Positions 8,510 to 18,775 are shown, counted from the stretch's first letter. The stretch is DNA of 57,307 nt from Rickettsia typhi (GCA_945907105.1 CAMDSB010000004.1:1-57307); one strand, 5' to 3'. Numbers and translations: made by a program. The notes: generated from the letters alone by a model not told the origin.

Positions 8510-11407
8510 TTAAGATGTCGAGCGTTCGTTTAGATTAAATGTACGTGTACGGTTTATACACTGTTTTAAGTACCTTCCAGTATGACTCTCATTACATGCA
8601 GCAACCACTTCAGGAGCGCCTTCAACCACTATCAATCCGCCTTTGTCCCCCCCTTCTGGTCCAATATCGATAATATAATCCGCTGTTTTGATTACTTCCA
8701 TATTATGCTCAATGACAACAACTGTGTTACCCTTATCAACTAATATATGCAAAACCTTAAGTAGTTTTTTAATATCGTCAACGTGTAACCCCGTTGTGGG
8801 TTCATCTAGAATATAAAGAGTCTTGCCAGTTGAGCGCTTTGAAAGTTCTTTAGCTAGTTTCACTCTCTGAGCCTCTCCACCAGACAAAGTTGTTGCAGAT
8901 TGACCAATTTTAATGTAACCGAGCCCCACCTCTTTAAGGGTAGCAAGTTTTTCAAATATTGCCGGCACTTTTTTAAAGAATTCAGTAGCATCTTCGACAG
9001 TCATATCAAGCACATCAGCAATATTTTTACCGTTATATTTTACTTCTAAAGTTTCACGATTATAACGCTTGCTATTACAAACATCGCAATTTATATAAAC
9101 ATCAGGCAAGAAATGCATCTCTATCTTAACTAAACCATCACCTTGACAAGCTTCACAACGACCACCTTTAACATTAAAGGAAAAGCGCCCAACTTTATAT
9201 CCCCTAATTTTTGATTCTGGTAGATCCGTAAACCAATCACGAATTGGCGTAAAAGCTCCTGTGTAGGTAGCTGGGTTTGACCTAGGAGTCCTCCCAATTG
9301 GTGACTGGTTAATGTCAATTACCTTATCTATGTGTTCAAGACCAGTAATCGACTTATACTCTCCTGGATAAATTTTAGAAGTAGGTTCAAGATACTTAAG
9401 AGCTGCTTTGTAGAATGTATGAATTACAAGACTCGACTTACCGCTACCAGAAACACCAGTTATTGCGGTAAATGTACCCAGCTTAATAGTCATATTCAAA
9501 TTTTGTAGGTTATTTACATCTGCGCCAGTCAAAACTATCTGCTTTCCAAGATGCCCTTCTCTTATTTTATCAGGGATTGAAATATATTTCCTACCACTCA
9601 GATATTGCCCCGTTATACTGTCGGGAGATTTCATTATTTCCTCGGGAGTACCTTGTGCAACAATTCTTCCACCATGAATTCCAGCACCAGGACCCACATC
9701 AATCACATGCTCAGACTCAAGCATCGTTTCATCGTCATGCTCAACAACAATAACAGTATTACCAAGGTCGCGTAAGTTCTTAAGAGTGGCAATAAGGCGA
9801 GCGTTATCACGCTGATGTAAACCAATAGATGGTTCATCCAGAACATATAAAACGCCACTTAACCCGCACCCAATCTGTGAAGCAAGCCTTATTCTTTGAC
9901 TCTCTCCTCCAGAAAGAGTTCCGGATTCTCTAGACAGGCTTAAATAATCAAGCCCCACATTATTGAGAAATCTCAATCTCTCTTGAATCTCTTTGACCAC
10001 TCTGCTAGCAATTTGTTTTTGCTTTGCATTTAATTTTGAATCAATATTATCAAACCAATGTTGCGCTTCATGAATTGTTTTAGAAGCAACCTGCCCAATA
10101 TTAAGATTATCAATTTTTACGCACAACGATTCTTGTTTTAGCCTATAACCACTACATATAGAACAACTATGCTTTGACATAAATCGATGTAGCTCTTCTC
10201 GCATCCACGCAGCATCCGTTTTTTTATATTTTACCTCTAGACTTGGTATAATACCGGCGAAAATTTGATTAATAACCTCGCTTTTCCTATCGTCATTATA
10301 CTCAAAACTTATAATTTCATCACCTGAGCCATAAAATAAGATTTTTCTTACTTTTTCAGAAAGTTGGGCAAATGGAGTCGAGAGCTTAAATTGGTAATGC
10401 TTTGCAAGCGATTCAAGTGTGTCTATAAAAAACTTTGAAGATGATTTGCTCCAAGGAACAATTGCTCCTTCTTTTATACTAATAGAATAATTGGGAACAA
10501 TAAGTTGCTCATCAAAGAAAGATTCTTTTCCTATTCCTTCGCATGCGCTACAAGCCCCAAATGGGCTATTAAACGAAAAAATTCTCGGCTCAATCTCTTC
10601 CAACTGAAAGCCAGATTCTGGGCAAGAATATTTTTCTGAAAGAATAATGCGTTCTCCATTTTTATATGGGCTATCATGCTTTTCGGGCATCGAAGAAATT
10701 TCGATATAAGTAATACCTTCGCCAAGGGCTAAAGAGGCTTCTAGGCTTTCAGCTACCCTGTTGCCAAGCGAATCAGAAATAACTAATCTATCGATTACAA
10801 CTTCTATCGTGTGCTTTTTATTTTTATCAATTTTAGGTAATTCATCAAGGTTACAAAGTTCACCATCGAGATATATCCTCTGATACCCATGCTTTACTAA
10901 ATTAGCAATTTCTCTTCTAAATTCACCTTTTTGACCTCTTACCATGGGAGAAAGAATATATAATTTAGTCCCATCTGGTAAGCCATTGACTATATCTACC
11001 ATCTCGGAAACAGACTGGCTTTTTATTGGCAGTCCCGTAGCCGGGGAGTATGGAACTCCAATTCTAGCATACAATAATCTTAGGTAGTCATAAATTTCAG
11101 TTATAGTTCCTACTGTTGACCTTGGATTTTTAGATGTAGTTTTTTGATCAATAGCAATAGCTGGAGAAAGACCGGATATGGATTCTACATTTGGCTTGTT
11201 TTGTAGGTGTAAAAACTGCCTCGCATACGATGACAAACTCTCAACATAACGTCTTTGGCCTTCAGCATATATAGTATCAAAAGCAAGTGATGACTTGCCT
11301 GACCCACTAAGACCTGTAATAACCACAAATTTGTTTCTAGGTATATCAACATTAATATCCTTGAGATTGTGCTCTTTTGCACCCCTTACTTTGATATATT
11401 CTTGCAT
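8510..11407 (-). CDS. uvrA: UvrABC excinuclease subunit A
   Basis: This is the damage-sensing ATPase of nucleotide excision repair, at a full 965 residues. Two ABC modules are visible. Walker [10 protein letters not shown] is near residue 33 and GVSGSGKSS near 652. ABC signatures [12 protein letters not shown] (about 499) and [12 protein letters not shown] (about 842) are present, as are two Walker B LDEP segments. Zinc-finger cysteines appear at CSACEGIG (about 287) and at CEACQGDG with CDVCNSKRY (about 750-775). It starts at ATG 11407 and is divergent from ssb across about 150 bases, the same uvrA-ssb arrangement as in many proteobacteria. I saw no clear SOS box in the gap. Confidence 0.97.
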   Translation of the reverse strand: MQEYIKVRGAKEHNLKDINVDIPRNKFVVITGLSGSGKSSLAFDTIYAEGQRRYVESLSSYARQFLHLQNKPNVESISGLSPAIAIDQKTTSKNPRSTVGTITEIYDYLRLLYARIGVPYSPATGLPIKSQSVSEMVDIVNGLPDGTKLYILSPMVRGQKGEFRREIANLVKHGYQRIYLDGELCNLDELPKIDKNKKHTIEVVIDRLVISDSLGNRVAESLEASLALGEGITYIEISSMPEKHDSPYKNGERIILSEKYSCPESGFQLEEIEPRIFSFNSPFGACSACEGIGKESFFDEQLIVPNYSISIKEGAIVPWSKSSSKFFIDTLESLAKHYQFKLSTPFAQLSEKVRKILFYGSGDEIISFEYNDDRKSEVINQIFAGIIPSLEVKYKKTDAAWMREELHRFMSKHSCSICSGYRLKQESLCVKIDNLNIGQVASKTIHEAQHWFDNIDSKLNAKQKQIASRVVKEIQERLRFLNNVGLDYLSLSRESGTLSGGESQRIRLASQIGCGLSGVLYVLDEPSIGLHQRDNARLIATLKNLRDLGNTVIVVEHDDETMLESEHVIDVGPGAGIHGGRIVAQGTPEEIMKSPDSITGQYLSGRKYISIPDKIREGHLGKQIVLTGADVNNLQNLNMTIKLGTFTAITGVSGSGKSSLVIHTFYKAALKYLEPTSKIYPGEYKSITGLEHIDKVIDINQSPIGRTPRSNPATYTGAFTPIRDWFTDLPESKIRGYKVGRFSFNVKGGRCEACQGDGLVKIEMHFLPDVYINCDVCNSKRYNRETLEVKYNGKNIADVLDMTVEDATEFFKKVPAIFEKLATLKEVGLGYIKIGQSATTLSGGEAQRVKLAKELSKRSTGKTLYILDEPTTGLHVDDIKKLLKVLHILVDKGNTVVVIEHNMEVIKTADYIIDIGPEGGDKGGLIVVEGAPEVVAACNESHTGRYLKQCINRTRTFNLNERSTS

Positions 11408-11559
11408 AAGCCTCTTGACTAGAACTCAGGTTGTTTAGTATTATAGGCCTTAGGAACAGGTTATTGCAATAGCAATTTGCATTATATTCTTCTTGGATGA
11501 GAGAATATTGTATGATATAGCTTGTATTTAGTATTTGATAATTTTTTGATGGTTTTGCA

Positions 11560-12006
11560 ATGGCAGGCAGTCTAAACAAAGTAACTCTAATTGGAAATTT
11601 GGGTAAAGATCCAGAAATAAGAACTACAAATGATGGCAGAGAGCTGGCTAATTTTAGTCTGGCTACCAGCGAAAGCTGGAAAGATAAAGTCACGGGTGAG
11701 AAAAAAGACAAAACCGAGTGGCACAGAATTGTAGTATTTAACGAGGGGTTAGTCCGCGTTATAAAAAGCTATGTAAAAAAAGGAAGCAAACTTTATATTG
11801 AAGGTCAGCTTCAAACTAGAAAGTGGGTAGATAACGAAAATCAAGAACGTTACACTACAGAAATTGTGCTTCAAAATTACAACTCTACCTTAATACTACT
11901 TGATACAAAAGGTGAAGCTTCTGCTGAATCTTATGCTGAAGGTAACCCTAAACAAAGTAATGTAAATTTTGACAATAGTGATCTAGACGATGAAATACCT
12001 TTCTAA
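11560..12006 (+). CDS. ssb: Single-stranded DNA-binding protein
   Basis: This 148-residue SSB has the OB-fold core (SLNKVTLIGNLGKDPEIR, then TEWHRIVVF and GSKLYIEGQLQTRKW) over roughly residues 3-108. A short polar linker follows, and then the acidic tip DDEIPF, which recruits DNA-processing proteins such as RecO, PriA and ChiQ-type partners. It binds single-stranded DNA as a tetramer in replication, recombination and repair. Its last codons overlap the start of the next gene by 17 bases, so the two are translationally linked. Confidence 0.97.
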   Translation: MAGSLNKVTLIGNLGKDPEIRTTNDGRELANFSLATSESWKDKVTGEKKDKTEWHRIVVFNEGLVRVIKSYVKKGSKLYIEGQLQTRKWVDNENQERYTTEIVLQNYNSTLILLDTKGEASAESYAEGNPKQSNVNFDNSDLDDEIPF

Positions 12007-12814
12007 TATTGCCCTTCTGCTTTTAACAGCTATTTTTTTATCAGGATGTGAAACTGTTCCATCTAATCAAAAAACTGGCTCTGCTGATGAAATGTATGGT
12101 TTTAAAAAAGTATTAGTAAAAGGCGGCGACTTCTTGATAACTACTTATCAAAAAATTGATGATAAAAATGCACCGTTTACTTTCTATATTGAGGGAGACG
12201 GAGCTGCTTTTAATGGTAAATTCAAGGTCTCGAATAATCCAACTCCAAGAAAACAAATGTTTATAAGCCTTGCCGCAATGGATAAAAGGCCGAATGTCGT
12301 TTATATAGCACGCCCCTGTCAATATACACCTATGAACCTGAATCCAAAATGTTCAAATCAATATTGGACAAATAAAAGGATGTCAGAGGATTCGGTTGTT
12401 GCAATAAACGATGTAATTAACAGCATAAATAATAAGCAAAAATTTAGCTTGATCGGGTACTCTGGCGGTGGGGGCATTGCCATACTTGTCGCTGCAAGAA
12501 ATTACATGGTTAGCGACATCATCACGGTGGCCGGTAATCTTGATCATAAGGCGTTTACAACTCATCATCACGTAACGCCAATGAGCGGATCATTAAATCC
12601 AATTGACTATGTACGTCAAGTAAGTCATATACCTCAACTCCATATTTCTGGAGGAAAGGATACTGTTATACCACCATTTATTGCAGGAGAATTTGTTCAA
12701 AGAGCTTCATCTCCTTGCGTTAAGCAGCAAATATTTGAAGGCGCTTCGCATAGAGTTGGGTGGAAAGAAATGTGGGAATATATATATACTAAACCAATCA
12801 AATGTTATGATTAG
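11990..12814 (+). CDS. Alpha/beta-hydrolase-like lipoprotein
   Basis: This 274-residue protein has a lipoprotein signal peptide with lipobox LSGC, predicting lipidation at Cys20. A likely hydrolase triad follows. The nucleophile elbow GYSGG lies at about 155-159 (Ser about 157). Asp is in GGKDTVIPP (about 225) and His in GASHRVGW (about 254). The substrate is unknown; esterase or lipase activity is possible. It overlaps the end of ssb by 17 bases, an unusual partner for that gene. The next gene starts 26 bases downstream, so a three-gene transcript is plausible. Confidence 0.75.
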   Translation: MKYLSNIALLLLTAIFLSGCETVPSNQKTGSADEMYGFKKVLVKGGDFLITTYQKIDDKNAPFTFYIEGDGAAFNGKFKVSNNPTPRKQMFISLAAMDKRPNVVYIARPCQYTPMNLNPKCSNQYWTNKRMSEDSVVAINDVINSINNKQKFSLIGYSGGGGIAILVAARNYMVSDIITVAGNLDHKAFTTHHHVTPMSGSLNPIDYVRQVSHIPQLHISGGKDTVIPPFIAGEFVQRASSPCVKQQIFEGASHRVGWKEMWEYIYTKPIKCYD

Positions 12815-12840
12815 TACAACAAAAAATATAGGTAGATCCC

Positions 12841-13539
12841 ATGACAGAAGTACAAAAAAATAAAAAATTTAAATATTACGACACTATCACAATTGCGTTT
12901 ATTGTGTGCCTCATTACAGCTAATTTAGGAGCAACTAAGCTTTGGCAAGTTGGACCACTTACCCTACCGGGCGGTATTTTTGTTTTCCCCATGTTATATG
13001 TGTTGAACGATATATTGACTGAAGTATATGGCTTTACTGCCAGCAGAAGAGTAATTTGGCTTGCCTTATATAGCAACCTTTTCATAGCCTTAGTATTATA
13101 CGCCGTTGTGTTTTTACCACCTTCTGATCACTGGCCACATCAAGAAGCTTTCGTACAAATTTTTTCTATAGCTCCAAGGATATTTATTGCTTCTCTTGGC
13201 AGTTATTTTATTGGTGAGTTGCTCAACGCCTCTGTTATTTCAACTTTAAAAATAATGCTCGAGGGGCGTAATTTTGGTCTGCGAGCAATATTGAGCACTT
13301 GTGTAGGAGCTTTTATAGAAACCTCCATTTTTGCAAGTATTGCGTTCGGGTTAAAGCTGCCAGCAAGTTATCTTTTATCAATGATTTTTACTCTTACTGC
13401 GCTAAAAGTTTTGTATGAACTAGCTGCACTACCAATAACAGTCAAAGTTACCAGCTATTTGAAAAAAACTGAAGATATGGATTCATACGAAAAACCTTCG
13501 TGGCACGGAGTTATGGGCTGGTCAAGGCCTCAAGATTAA
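12841..13539 (+). CDS. Queuosine precursor transporter (QPTR/VUT family)
   Basis: This 232-residue membrane protein has about six hydrophobic helices. It has the family's typical N-terminal segment: ITANLGATKLW, then LPGGIFVFPMLYVLNDILTE, then VYGF. The family (YhhQ in E. coli) imports queuosine precursors such as preQ0/preQ1 for tRNA wobble modification. Its last bases (from about 13531) resemble the end of a duplicated ankyrin-like remnant downstream, so its final codons may have been altered by that duplication. Transport specificity is inferred from the family. Confidence 0.82.
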   Translation: MTEVQKNKKFKYYDTITIAFIVCLITANLGATKLWQVGPLTLPGGIFVFPMLYVLNDILTEVYGFTASRRVIWLALYSNLFIALVLYAVVFLPPSDHWPHQEAFVQIFSIAPRIFIASLGSYFIGELLNASVISTLKIMLEGRNFGLRAILSTCVGAFIETSIFASIAFGLKLPASYLLSMIFTLTALKVLYELAALPITVKVTSYLKKTEDMDSYEKPSWHGVMGWSRPQD

Positions 13540-13776
13540 TATATTCTATATCGTCCATTTTATTGTTATTTAAAAATCTAGCAATCTTTGGAGCGAACTT
13601 TTCCGATCAGGAGTGCTAATAAGACTAGGACCATATAAGAAATAGCGAGTTAGTCTGCCGGTCAATGTGAGATGGTTTTCCGATTGTGCAATAAATGCCC
13701 ACATTACAAGCTTCAAAAGCCTAAAAGGTTTTTCTTGTATTATTGACTCATCTCTCTTTGGGTTAAAAAAAGACAA
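13529..13776 (-). pseudogene. Degenerate ankyrin-like gene remnant, copy A
   Basis: An ORF of 68 codons (13570-13776) opens with IIQEKPFRLLKL, related to IIQEKLFRASRF of copy B some 430-460 bases downstream. After about 30 codons the frame diverges. DNA similarity resumes at 13529-13560 (the stretch complementary to AAAATGGACGATATAGAATA), out of the original frame. So this copy has suffered indels and is almost certainly not functional. Its left edge touches the stop codon of the transporter gene. A 94-nt palindrome (13854-13947) lies upstream, as in copy B. Confidence 0.6.
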
Positions 13777-13782
13777 TTCAAA

Positions 13783-13961
13783 ACATACCCCTTATTTTAA
13801 CCACTAGAGAAACAAAAACGTAGGTGGGCTAAAAACGCTAACTTACCTAAAGTGATCGGGGAGGTCAAAAAACCGTTAACAACAGTTACGATAATCTTTA
13901 GGAAAAGGTTGCCTTTTACCCTGAACATTACTATCGTCTCCCCGACCATAAGATCAAAAGG
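13783..13961. repeat. Duplicated block A with 94-nt imperfect palindrome
   Basis: This sequence is repeated with high identity at 14227-14387. Within it, 13854-13947 folds back. GATCGGGGAG at the left edge pairs with CTCCCCGACC at the right edge, extended by further base pairs past a bulge. Size, fold and position just upstream of a small gene remnant resemble Rickettsia palindromic elements, but I cannot match it to a named RPE family. A 17-base insertion, relative to copy B, lies before the palindrome. Confidence 0.75.
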
Positions 13962-13986
13962 TTATTGTACCGACTTACGTGCGGCT

Positions 13987-14187
13987 CTAAGTTTCAAGAT
14001 CCATATTTTCTACATCGTCCATTTTATGAGTACTGACAAAACCAGAAACATAAGAAATAGCTGATTTACCATACGGGTCTAATGTGAAGGGATTTGCAGA
14101 TTGCGCAATGAGCTCGCACATCTCCTTCACATTACCAAATCTTGAAGCCCTAAAAAGTTTTTCTTGTATTATTATTTTATTCATCAT
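13987..14187 (-). pseudogene. Short ankyrin-repeat-like ORF, copy B
   Basis: This 66-codon ORF with an ATG start encodes one ankyrin-like unit: KLFRASRFGNVKEMCELIAQ, then a DPYGKSAISYV segment resembling the start of the next repeat. It then ends in an acidic tail. Ankyrin proteins normally have several repeats, so this is probably a truncated remnant or a minimal protein. It is the better-preserved partner of copy A. Ankyrin proteins are common eukaryote-interacting proteins in Rickettsiales. Expression is unknown. Confidence 0.5.
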
Positions 14188-14226
14188 GATTTATTTCTTA
14201 CTTGATAAAAATAAAGAGTACTATCA

Positions 14227-14387
14227 ACATACCCCTTATTTTAACCACTAGAGAAACAAAAAGGTAGATTACCTAAAGTGATCGGGGAGGTCGAAAAACC
14301 GTTAACAACAGTTACGATAATCTTTAGGAAAAAGTTGCCTTTTACCTTGAACATTACTATCGTCTCCCCGACCATAAAATCGGAGAT
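14227..14387. repeat. Duplicated block B with 94-nt imperfect palindrome
   Basis: This is the second copy of the block at 13783-13961. The palindromic core is 14280-14373, the same 94-nt length as copy A, and differs from it by few substitutions. Like copy A it lies directly upstream of an ankyrin-like remnant, so the duplicated unit is palindrome plus gene piece, about 430-460 bases in period. Confidence 0.75.
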
Positions 14388-14629
14388 TGTATCATTTTAT
14401 GGATGAAAATCCATGTTAACGGAGGTTTCGACACCCCAAAGCATTTCTGCTTAACTACAAGTGTATTAGAATAGTAAGAAGGAGTCAAGCTATACCTTAA
14501 ATTTAAAATAATATTTATTATTATTGATCCCCAATGCCGTATCACCCTCTTATTTTAACTGCATAGCCAAAACTAATAGGGCTCGCTGACTTTGCCACAC
14601 AATAGGGTTTAAAACCGCTTTATTTCACT
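14388..14629. other. Intergenic stretch without recognisable gene
   Basis: Together with 13540-14387 this makes about 1.1 kb without an intact gene between the transporter and ileS. This last part shows no ORF with recognisable motifs, no tRNA-like cloverleaf and no copy of the palindrome. It may be decayed sequence. Confidence 0.5.
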
Positions 14630-17600
14630 TTAGTACGGCAACACAATTCGTTTTATCATTATCTCTATTATATGTTCACATAGAGGAGCTTGAGTTTTGT
14701 AATCTGGTTTTAATCCCGAGTTGAATTTGCTTAAAGTTTGATCGCAAATAAGTTTTTCATGCTCTTTGATTACTGAAGATAAATCATAATCACATTTGAG
14801 TTCAAGTTCGACCCGGTCAGCTACATCAAAGGCAGCATCTTTTCTTGCTTGCTGAACGAGTCGGATTATATCCCTTGCTACTCCTTCACGCTCAAGAGAC
14901 GGGCTAACTTCAAGATCAAGCCAAATCATCCCTTGATTTGAAGATAATGGTTTCGCGCCTTGATTTGCACGGGGCACAAGAATCATAGTATATTCTTCCG
15001 GTAGCAACTCTTCTCCACAAATATTTAGTTTATTCTGATTAAATTGCCAATTGCCAGATTTAGCAGCCGCAATAATTTCTTTCATCTTATTGGGTAATCT
15101 TTTGCCCAGTGTTGGAAAATTGATCGAAAGCTTTTGATCGGCATTGCCTGCTAAGTCATTACTAAACGAGATTGATTTTACGTTAATTTCATCTTTAATT
15201 AAGTCAGCAAAATCATGAAATTTACTACTATTCTCAGTAATAATTTTTATCATTGCAAGGGGTTGTCTTACTCTAATATTTTCAGCGCTTCGAATAAATA
15301 ATGCAGTACTGCAGATATCAAGAACTTGATCCATTAACACTACCAATTCGTGCTCTATTTCTATCTCGTCTAATTTAGGAAAATCAGTTAGGTGAACACT
15401 TTTTTCGCCGGAGTTTAGTCCTAGATAAATATGTTCTGCAACAAGCGGAAGAAGAGATGACATAGCTTTTGTCATTGTGACTATGCAACTATATAATGTA
15501 TTGTAAGAGTCTAATTTATCTTCATCTTGATCAGATTTCCAAAAGCGAGCTCTACTCCTTCGGATATACCAATTATTTAGCACTTCAAAGAATGAAGAAA
15601 TTAGCTCATAAGAAGAAGAGCTATCATACGCATCCATATTCTTCTCAATTGCAATAACTGCAATTTTTAATTTTGAAATAATATATCGATCGAGCACATT
15701 TTCTGACTTAAAGTTCATTTGCGCCTGTATTTTGTCAATATTTGCATACAAGCAGAAAAAATGATATGCATTCCATATTGGTTTTATAAATAGCCTAAGG
15801 CTATCGAAAACCATTTTCCCATCTTTATCGATTAGCAACTCTTGCCCTTTCACAACCGTTGAAGAAAGCATGGTGACCCTTAGCGCATCAGCACCGTATT
15901 TTTCAAACAACTCTAAAGGGTCTGCATAATTATTTAGTCGCTTTGACAACTTTTGCCCCGAGGCATCTAAAATAACACCATGACAAATGCAGTTTAGAAA
16001 AGGAGGTCGATCAAATAAAGCTGTTGATAACACCATTAAAGTGTAGAACCAGCCCCTTGTTTGCGCTGAATATTCAACTATAAAATCAGCAGGAAAATGG
16101 TTTTCAAACCACTCTTTGTTTTCAAAGGGGTAATGTGCTTGTCCATATGGCATTGATCCACTTTCAAACCAACAATCAAAAACATCCCCTACTCTTCGCA
16201 TCACTGATTTTCCAGTTGGGTCATCTGGGTTAGGTCGAGTCAACTCATCAATAAATGGTTTATGTAAATCATCTAGTTTTACACCAAAATCATTTTCTAA
16301 TTCTTCAATTGAACCGTACACATCAATTCTTGGATATTTTGGATCATCTGATCGCCACACTGGAATTGGAGTTCCCCAGAAACGATTACGACTTATAGAC
16401 CAATCGCGCGCATTTTCAAGCCATTTGCCAAATAATCCATCTTTTATATTACCCGGTATCCAGTTGATTTCTTGGTTAAGTTCAACCATACGGTCTTTAA
16501 ATTCTGTTACTTTAACATACCAAGAAGGTACTGCTTTATAGATTAGAGGGGTATCGGTTCTCCAGCAATGCGGATAATTATGAATATATTGCTCAGTCTT
16601 TATCCAGCTACCTTGTTCTTTTAGTTTAATAATAATAGAATCATTTGCTTCAAAAACCTGCATTCCTGCAAAATCACTAACTTCACTAGTAAATTTTCCG
16701 GCATTGTCCACAGGACAGACAAGGTCGATTCCTTCTTTCTCGCAAATAATTTGATCATCTTCACCGAATCCAGGCGCCATATGTACTATTCCTGTACCAT
16801 CACCTTCAACAACAAAATCAGCAGCAAAGATTTTAAAGCTATTGGGATGAGTTTTAAAATACTCAAATAATGGCTGATAGCTTAACCCATGCAAATCTTC
16901 GCCTTTAATGGTAACCAATTGAGTATTTTCATTTATGCCCAATTCCTTGGCATAATTTTTAACAGCAAACTCAGCAATAATATTGCATATATTTTCTTTT
17001 TCTACGCATACATAATTCATCTCTGGATTAACAGCCAAAGCTAAATTAGAAGGGAGGGTCCATGGCGTGGTCGTCCAGGCTAAAATACGATATTCATCGC
17101 AACTATTTATAACTCCTGTGGGTATTTCATTTAACTTAAAACCAACTGTCACTGCTTTATCAGCACGCTCTCTGTACGAATTATCCAACCTGGTTTCGAA
17201 GTTTGACAATGGAGTCTCGCATGCCCAAGAATAAGGCATAACTCTCATAGACTCGTATATTAAACCTTTTTTATATAATTCTTTAAATGCCCAAAGCACG
17301 GACTCCATGTAGTTTGTATCCATGGTTTTGTAGGAATTCTTAAAGTCTACCCATCTCGCTTGCCGGTTCACGTATTTTTCCCAATTATGGGAATATTTCA
17401 TTACTGAACTACGACAGAAATCATTAAATTTATCAACGCCATATTCATTAATTGCTATACGTCCTGAAAATCCCAGTTCCTTTTCTGCTCCCATTTCTGC
17501 GGGTAGTCCGTGGCAATCCCAACCAAACCTGCGCTCTACTTTTTTCCCCTTAGTTGTTTGATACCTTGCATAAGTATCCTTGACAAAACCTGTGAGTAAA

Positions 17601-17800
17601 TGACCATAGTGAGGCAACCCATTAGCGAATGGCGGGCCGTCGTAAAAAACAAACTCATTATCTGCAGAAGTTGCATTCCTGTTATCAATAGATTGTTGAA
17701 AAATGTTATTTTCTTGCCAATATTTAAGGATTTGATTTTCTATTTCTGGAAAGTCTACGTTTGATATTACTTCTGGATAATAATTCTTTTTATTGGTCAT
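14630..17800 (-). CDS. ileS: Isoleucyl-tRNA synthetase, type 2 (eukaryote/archaea-like)
   Basis: This 1056-residue class I synthetase charges tRNA-Ile and edits misactivated valine. The HIGH-type motif is HYGH in GLPHYGHLLTG (about 67). The KMSKS-type motif is KLSKR (about 618). The editing domain lies between them (TTTPWTLPSNLAL and GTGIVHMAPGFGEDD). The catalytic segments WDCHGLPAE and the longer C-terminal region match the type-2 IleRS class found in eukaryotes, archaea and some bacteria, which is known from Rickettsia and is associated with mupirocin insensitivity. The short gap to the upstream COQ9-family gene (26 bases) suggests one transcript. Confidence 0.93.
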   Translation of the reverse strand: MTNKKNYYPEVISNVDFPEIENQILKYWQENNIFQQSIDNRNATSADNEFVFYDGPPFANGLPHYGHLLTGFVKDTYARYQTTKGKKVERRFGWDCHGLPAEMGAEKELGFSGRIAINEYGVDKFNDFCRSSVMKYSHNWEKYVNRQARWVDFKNSYKTMDTNYMESVLWAFKELYKKGLIYESMRVMPYSWACETPLSNFETRLDNSYRERADKAVTVGFKLNEIPTGVINSCDEYRILAWTTTPWTLPSNLALAVNPEMNYVCVEKENICNIIAEFAVKNYAKELGINENTQLVTIKGEDLHGLSYQPLFEYFKTHPNSFKIFAADFVVEGDGTGIVHMAPGFGEDDQIICEKEGIDLVCPVDNAGKFTSEVSDFAGMQVFEANDSIIIKLKEQGSWIKTEQYIHNYPHCWRTDTPLIYKAVPSWYVKVTEFKDRMVELNQEINWIPGNIKDGLFGKWLENARDWSISRNRFWGTPIPVWRSDDPKYPRIDVYGSIEELENDFGVKLDDLHKPFIDELTRPNPDDPTGKSVMRRVGDVFDCWFESGSMPYGQAHYPFENKEWFENHFPADFIVEYSAQTRGWFYTLMVLSTALFDRPPFLNCICHGVILDASGQKLSKRLNNYADPLELFEKYGADALRVTMLSSTVVKGQELLIDKDGKMVFDSLRLFIKPIWNAYHFFCLYANIDKIQAQMNFKSENVLDRYIISKLKIAVIAIEKNMDAYDSSSSYELISSFFEVLNNWYIRRSRARFWKSDQDEDKLDSYNTLYSCIVTMTKAMSSLLPLVAEHIYLGLNSGEKSVHLTDFPKLDEIEIEHELVVLMDQVLDICSTALFIRSAENIRVRQPLAMIKIITENSSKFHDFADLIKDEINVKSISFSNDLAGNADQKLSINFPTLGKRLPNKMKEIIAAAKSGNWQFNQNKLNICGEELLPEEYTMILVPRANQGAKPLSSNQGMIWLDLEVSPSLEREGVARDIIRLVQQARKDAAFDVADRVELELKCDYDLSSVIKEHEKLICDQTLSKFNSGLKPDYKTQAPLCEHIIEIMIKRIVLPY

Positions 17801-17826
17801 ATATTTGATATTTATAATTTTGTCTT

Positions 17827-18456
17827 TTAAGAAAAAAGCCTAAAAATAGGAATATCTTCCATTTTTGGCATCTTGATATTGTTCTTAAAACTAGCAATAT
17901 TGATAATATTATCAAGTGCATTTTTTATAAAAGCTTTAGTATCTTTATGATCCGCTGAATTATCACCCAAATAAAATGCTCGCGCTGCTCCATAAACACC
18001 AAGCAATAGACCTCTTTTTGTATAATAATTATAGTCGCTAGACTTATCGCCAGCATATTTCCAAATTATATCACAACTATGACACGCTGCTTCTGTACCA
18101 GCAACAATGTTTGTAGGTATCAGATAATAACCACAGCACCTTAACCCTACTTTTTTTGACATCACACCCAAAATCCTAATTTCCAGAGCTAAAGCAATTT
18201 GATCGCGTATCTTCTTTGGTTTATCTAAAACAGATAATTGTTCTAACATTTGTTTATCAAGCCATTTTTCAAAAGCAGCTACTATTTGTTGTAAGCCTGA
18301 AGGAAAAATTATATAGTTATATCCAGTATCAAGACCTATATTAGACTCAGCTATACTAATTAAATCCTCCGACCAAGATAAGGTCTCTAGCAACTTTCGT
18401 AACTCTTTGAAAAAATCAATCCTTATTGCCTGCTGTTTTTTCTCCACATCGCTCAT
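17827..18456 (-). CDS. COQ9 family protein (ubiquinone biosynthesis)
   Basis: The 209-residue sequence matches the COQ9 family, first described in bacteria as the rpsU-divergently transcribed protein. Signatures are a helical start, WSEDLISIAESNIGL, a FPSGLQQIVAAFEKW segment and the C-terminal helical lipid-binding domain. COQ9 binds lipid and assists the COQ7 hydroxylation step of ubiquinone synthesis in mitochondria and alphaproteobacteria. The context is the classic one, divergent from rpsU (about 90 bases). The fourth and fifth helices contain an unusual run of Cys residues (LRCCGYY, then AACHSCD). Confidence 0.85.
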   Translation of the reverse strand: MSDVEKKQQAIRIDFFKELRKLLETLSWSEDLISIAESNIGLDTGYNYIIFPSGLQQIVAAFEKWLDKQMLEQLSVLDKPKKIRDQIALALEIRILGVMSKKVGLRCCGYYLIPTNIVAGTEAACHSCDIIWKYAGDKSSDYNYYTKRGLLLGVYGAARAFYLGDNSADHKDTKAFIKNALDNIINIASFKNNIKMPKMEDIPIFRLFS

Positions 18457-18472
18457 TTTTCAACCTTTTCAC

Positions 18473-18501
18473 TTGACAGCCTGGTTAACTATATAGATAA
18501 T
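18473..18501 (+). promoter_or_regulatory. Near-consensus sigma70 promoter for rpsU
   Basis: A perfect -35 TTGACA (18473-18478) and a GATAAT -10 (18496-18501) are separated by exactly 17 bases. They end 43 bases before the rpsU start codon. This is one of the two strongest promoters visible in the window. Confidence 0.75.
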
Positions 18502-18544
18502 GAACTCTTATTACAACTAAATGCCGACCAGGAGGTAATTTCTA

Positions 18545-18748
18545 GTGGCAGTACATATTAGTGTTCATGGTGGAAACAGCGAAAAAGCAATCAGCGATCT
18601 TAAACGTAAGATGCAGAGAGAGCTTGTATTCCGTCAAATGAAGACATCTCGTTTTTATGAAACACCTTCTTCAAAAAGAGTTCGTGAAAAGCAAGAGTCT
18701 GATAGACGTATAAGAAAAAACAACCGCAGAAAGAGAATGGAAGGCTAA
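18545..18748 (+). CDS. rpsU: 30S ribosomal protein S21
   Basis: This is a 67-residue basic protein with the S21 pattern: the N-terminal ISVHGGNSEKAISDLKRKMQ, then RFYETPSSKRVREK and a Lys/Arg-rich end. S21 sits near the 3' end of 16S rRNA in the small subunit. The start is GTG at 18545, fixed by the strong Shine-Dalgarno GGAGGT at 18531-18536. The gene has its own promoter and a clear downstream terminator, so it is a single-gene transcript divergent from the COQ9-family gene. Confidence 0.95.
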   Translation: MAVHISVHGGNSEKAISDLKRKMQRELVFRQMKTSRFYETPSSKRVREKQESDRRIRKNNRRKRMEG

Positions 18749-18775
18749 TTCTCAAACAATTGTTTATAGTTTAAG

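Noticed and set aside
11352..11711. 119-codon minus-strand frame across the uvrA-ssb gap
   Set aside because: It overlaps the starts of both uvrA and ssb, shows no motif, and would run antisense to ssb.
13852..14064. 70-codon plus-strand frame across the palindrome
   Set aside because: It runs through the palindromic element and antisense to the ankyrin remnant; it is explained by the repeat structure.
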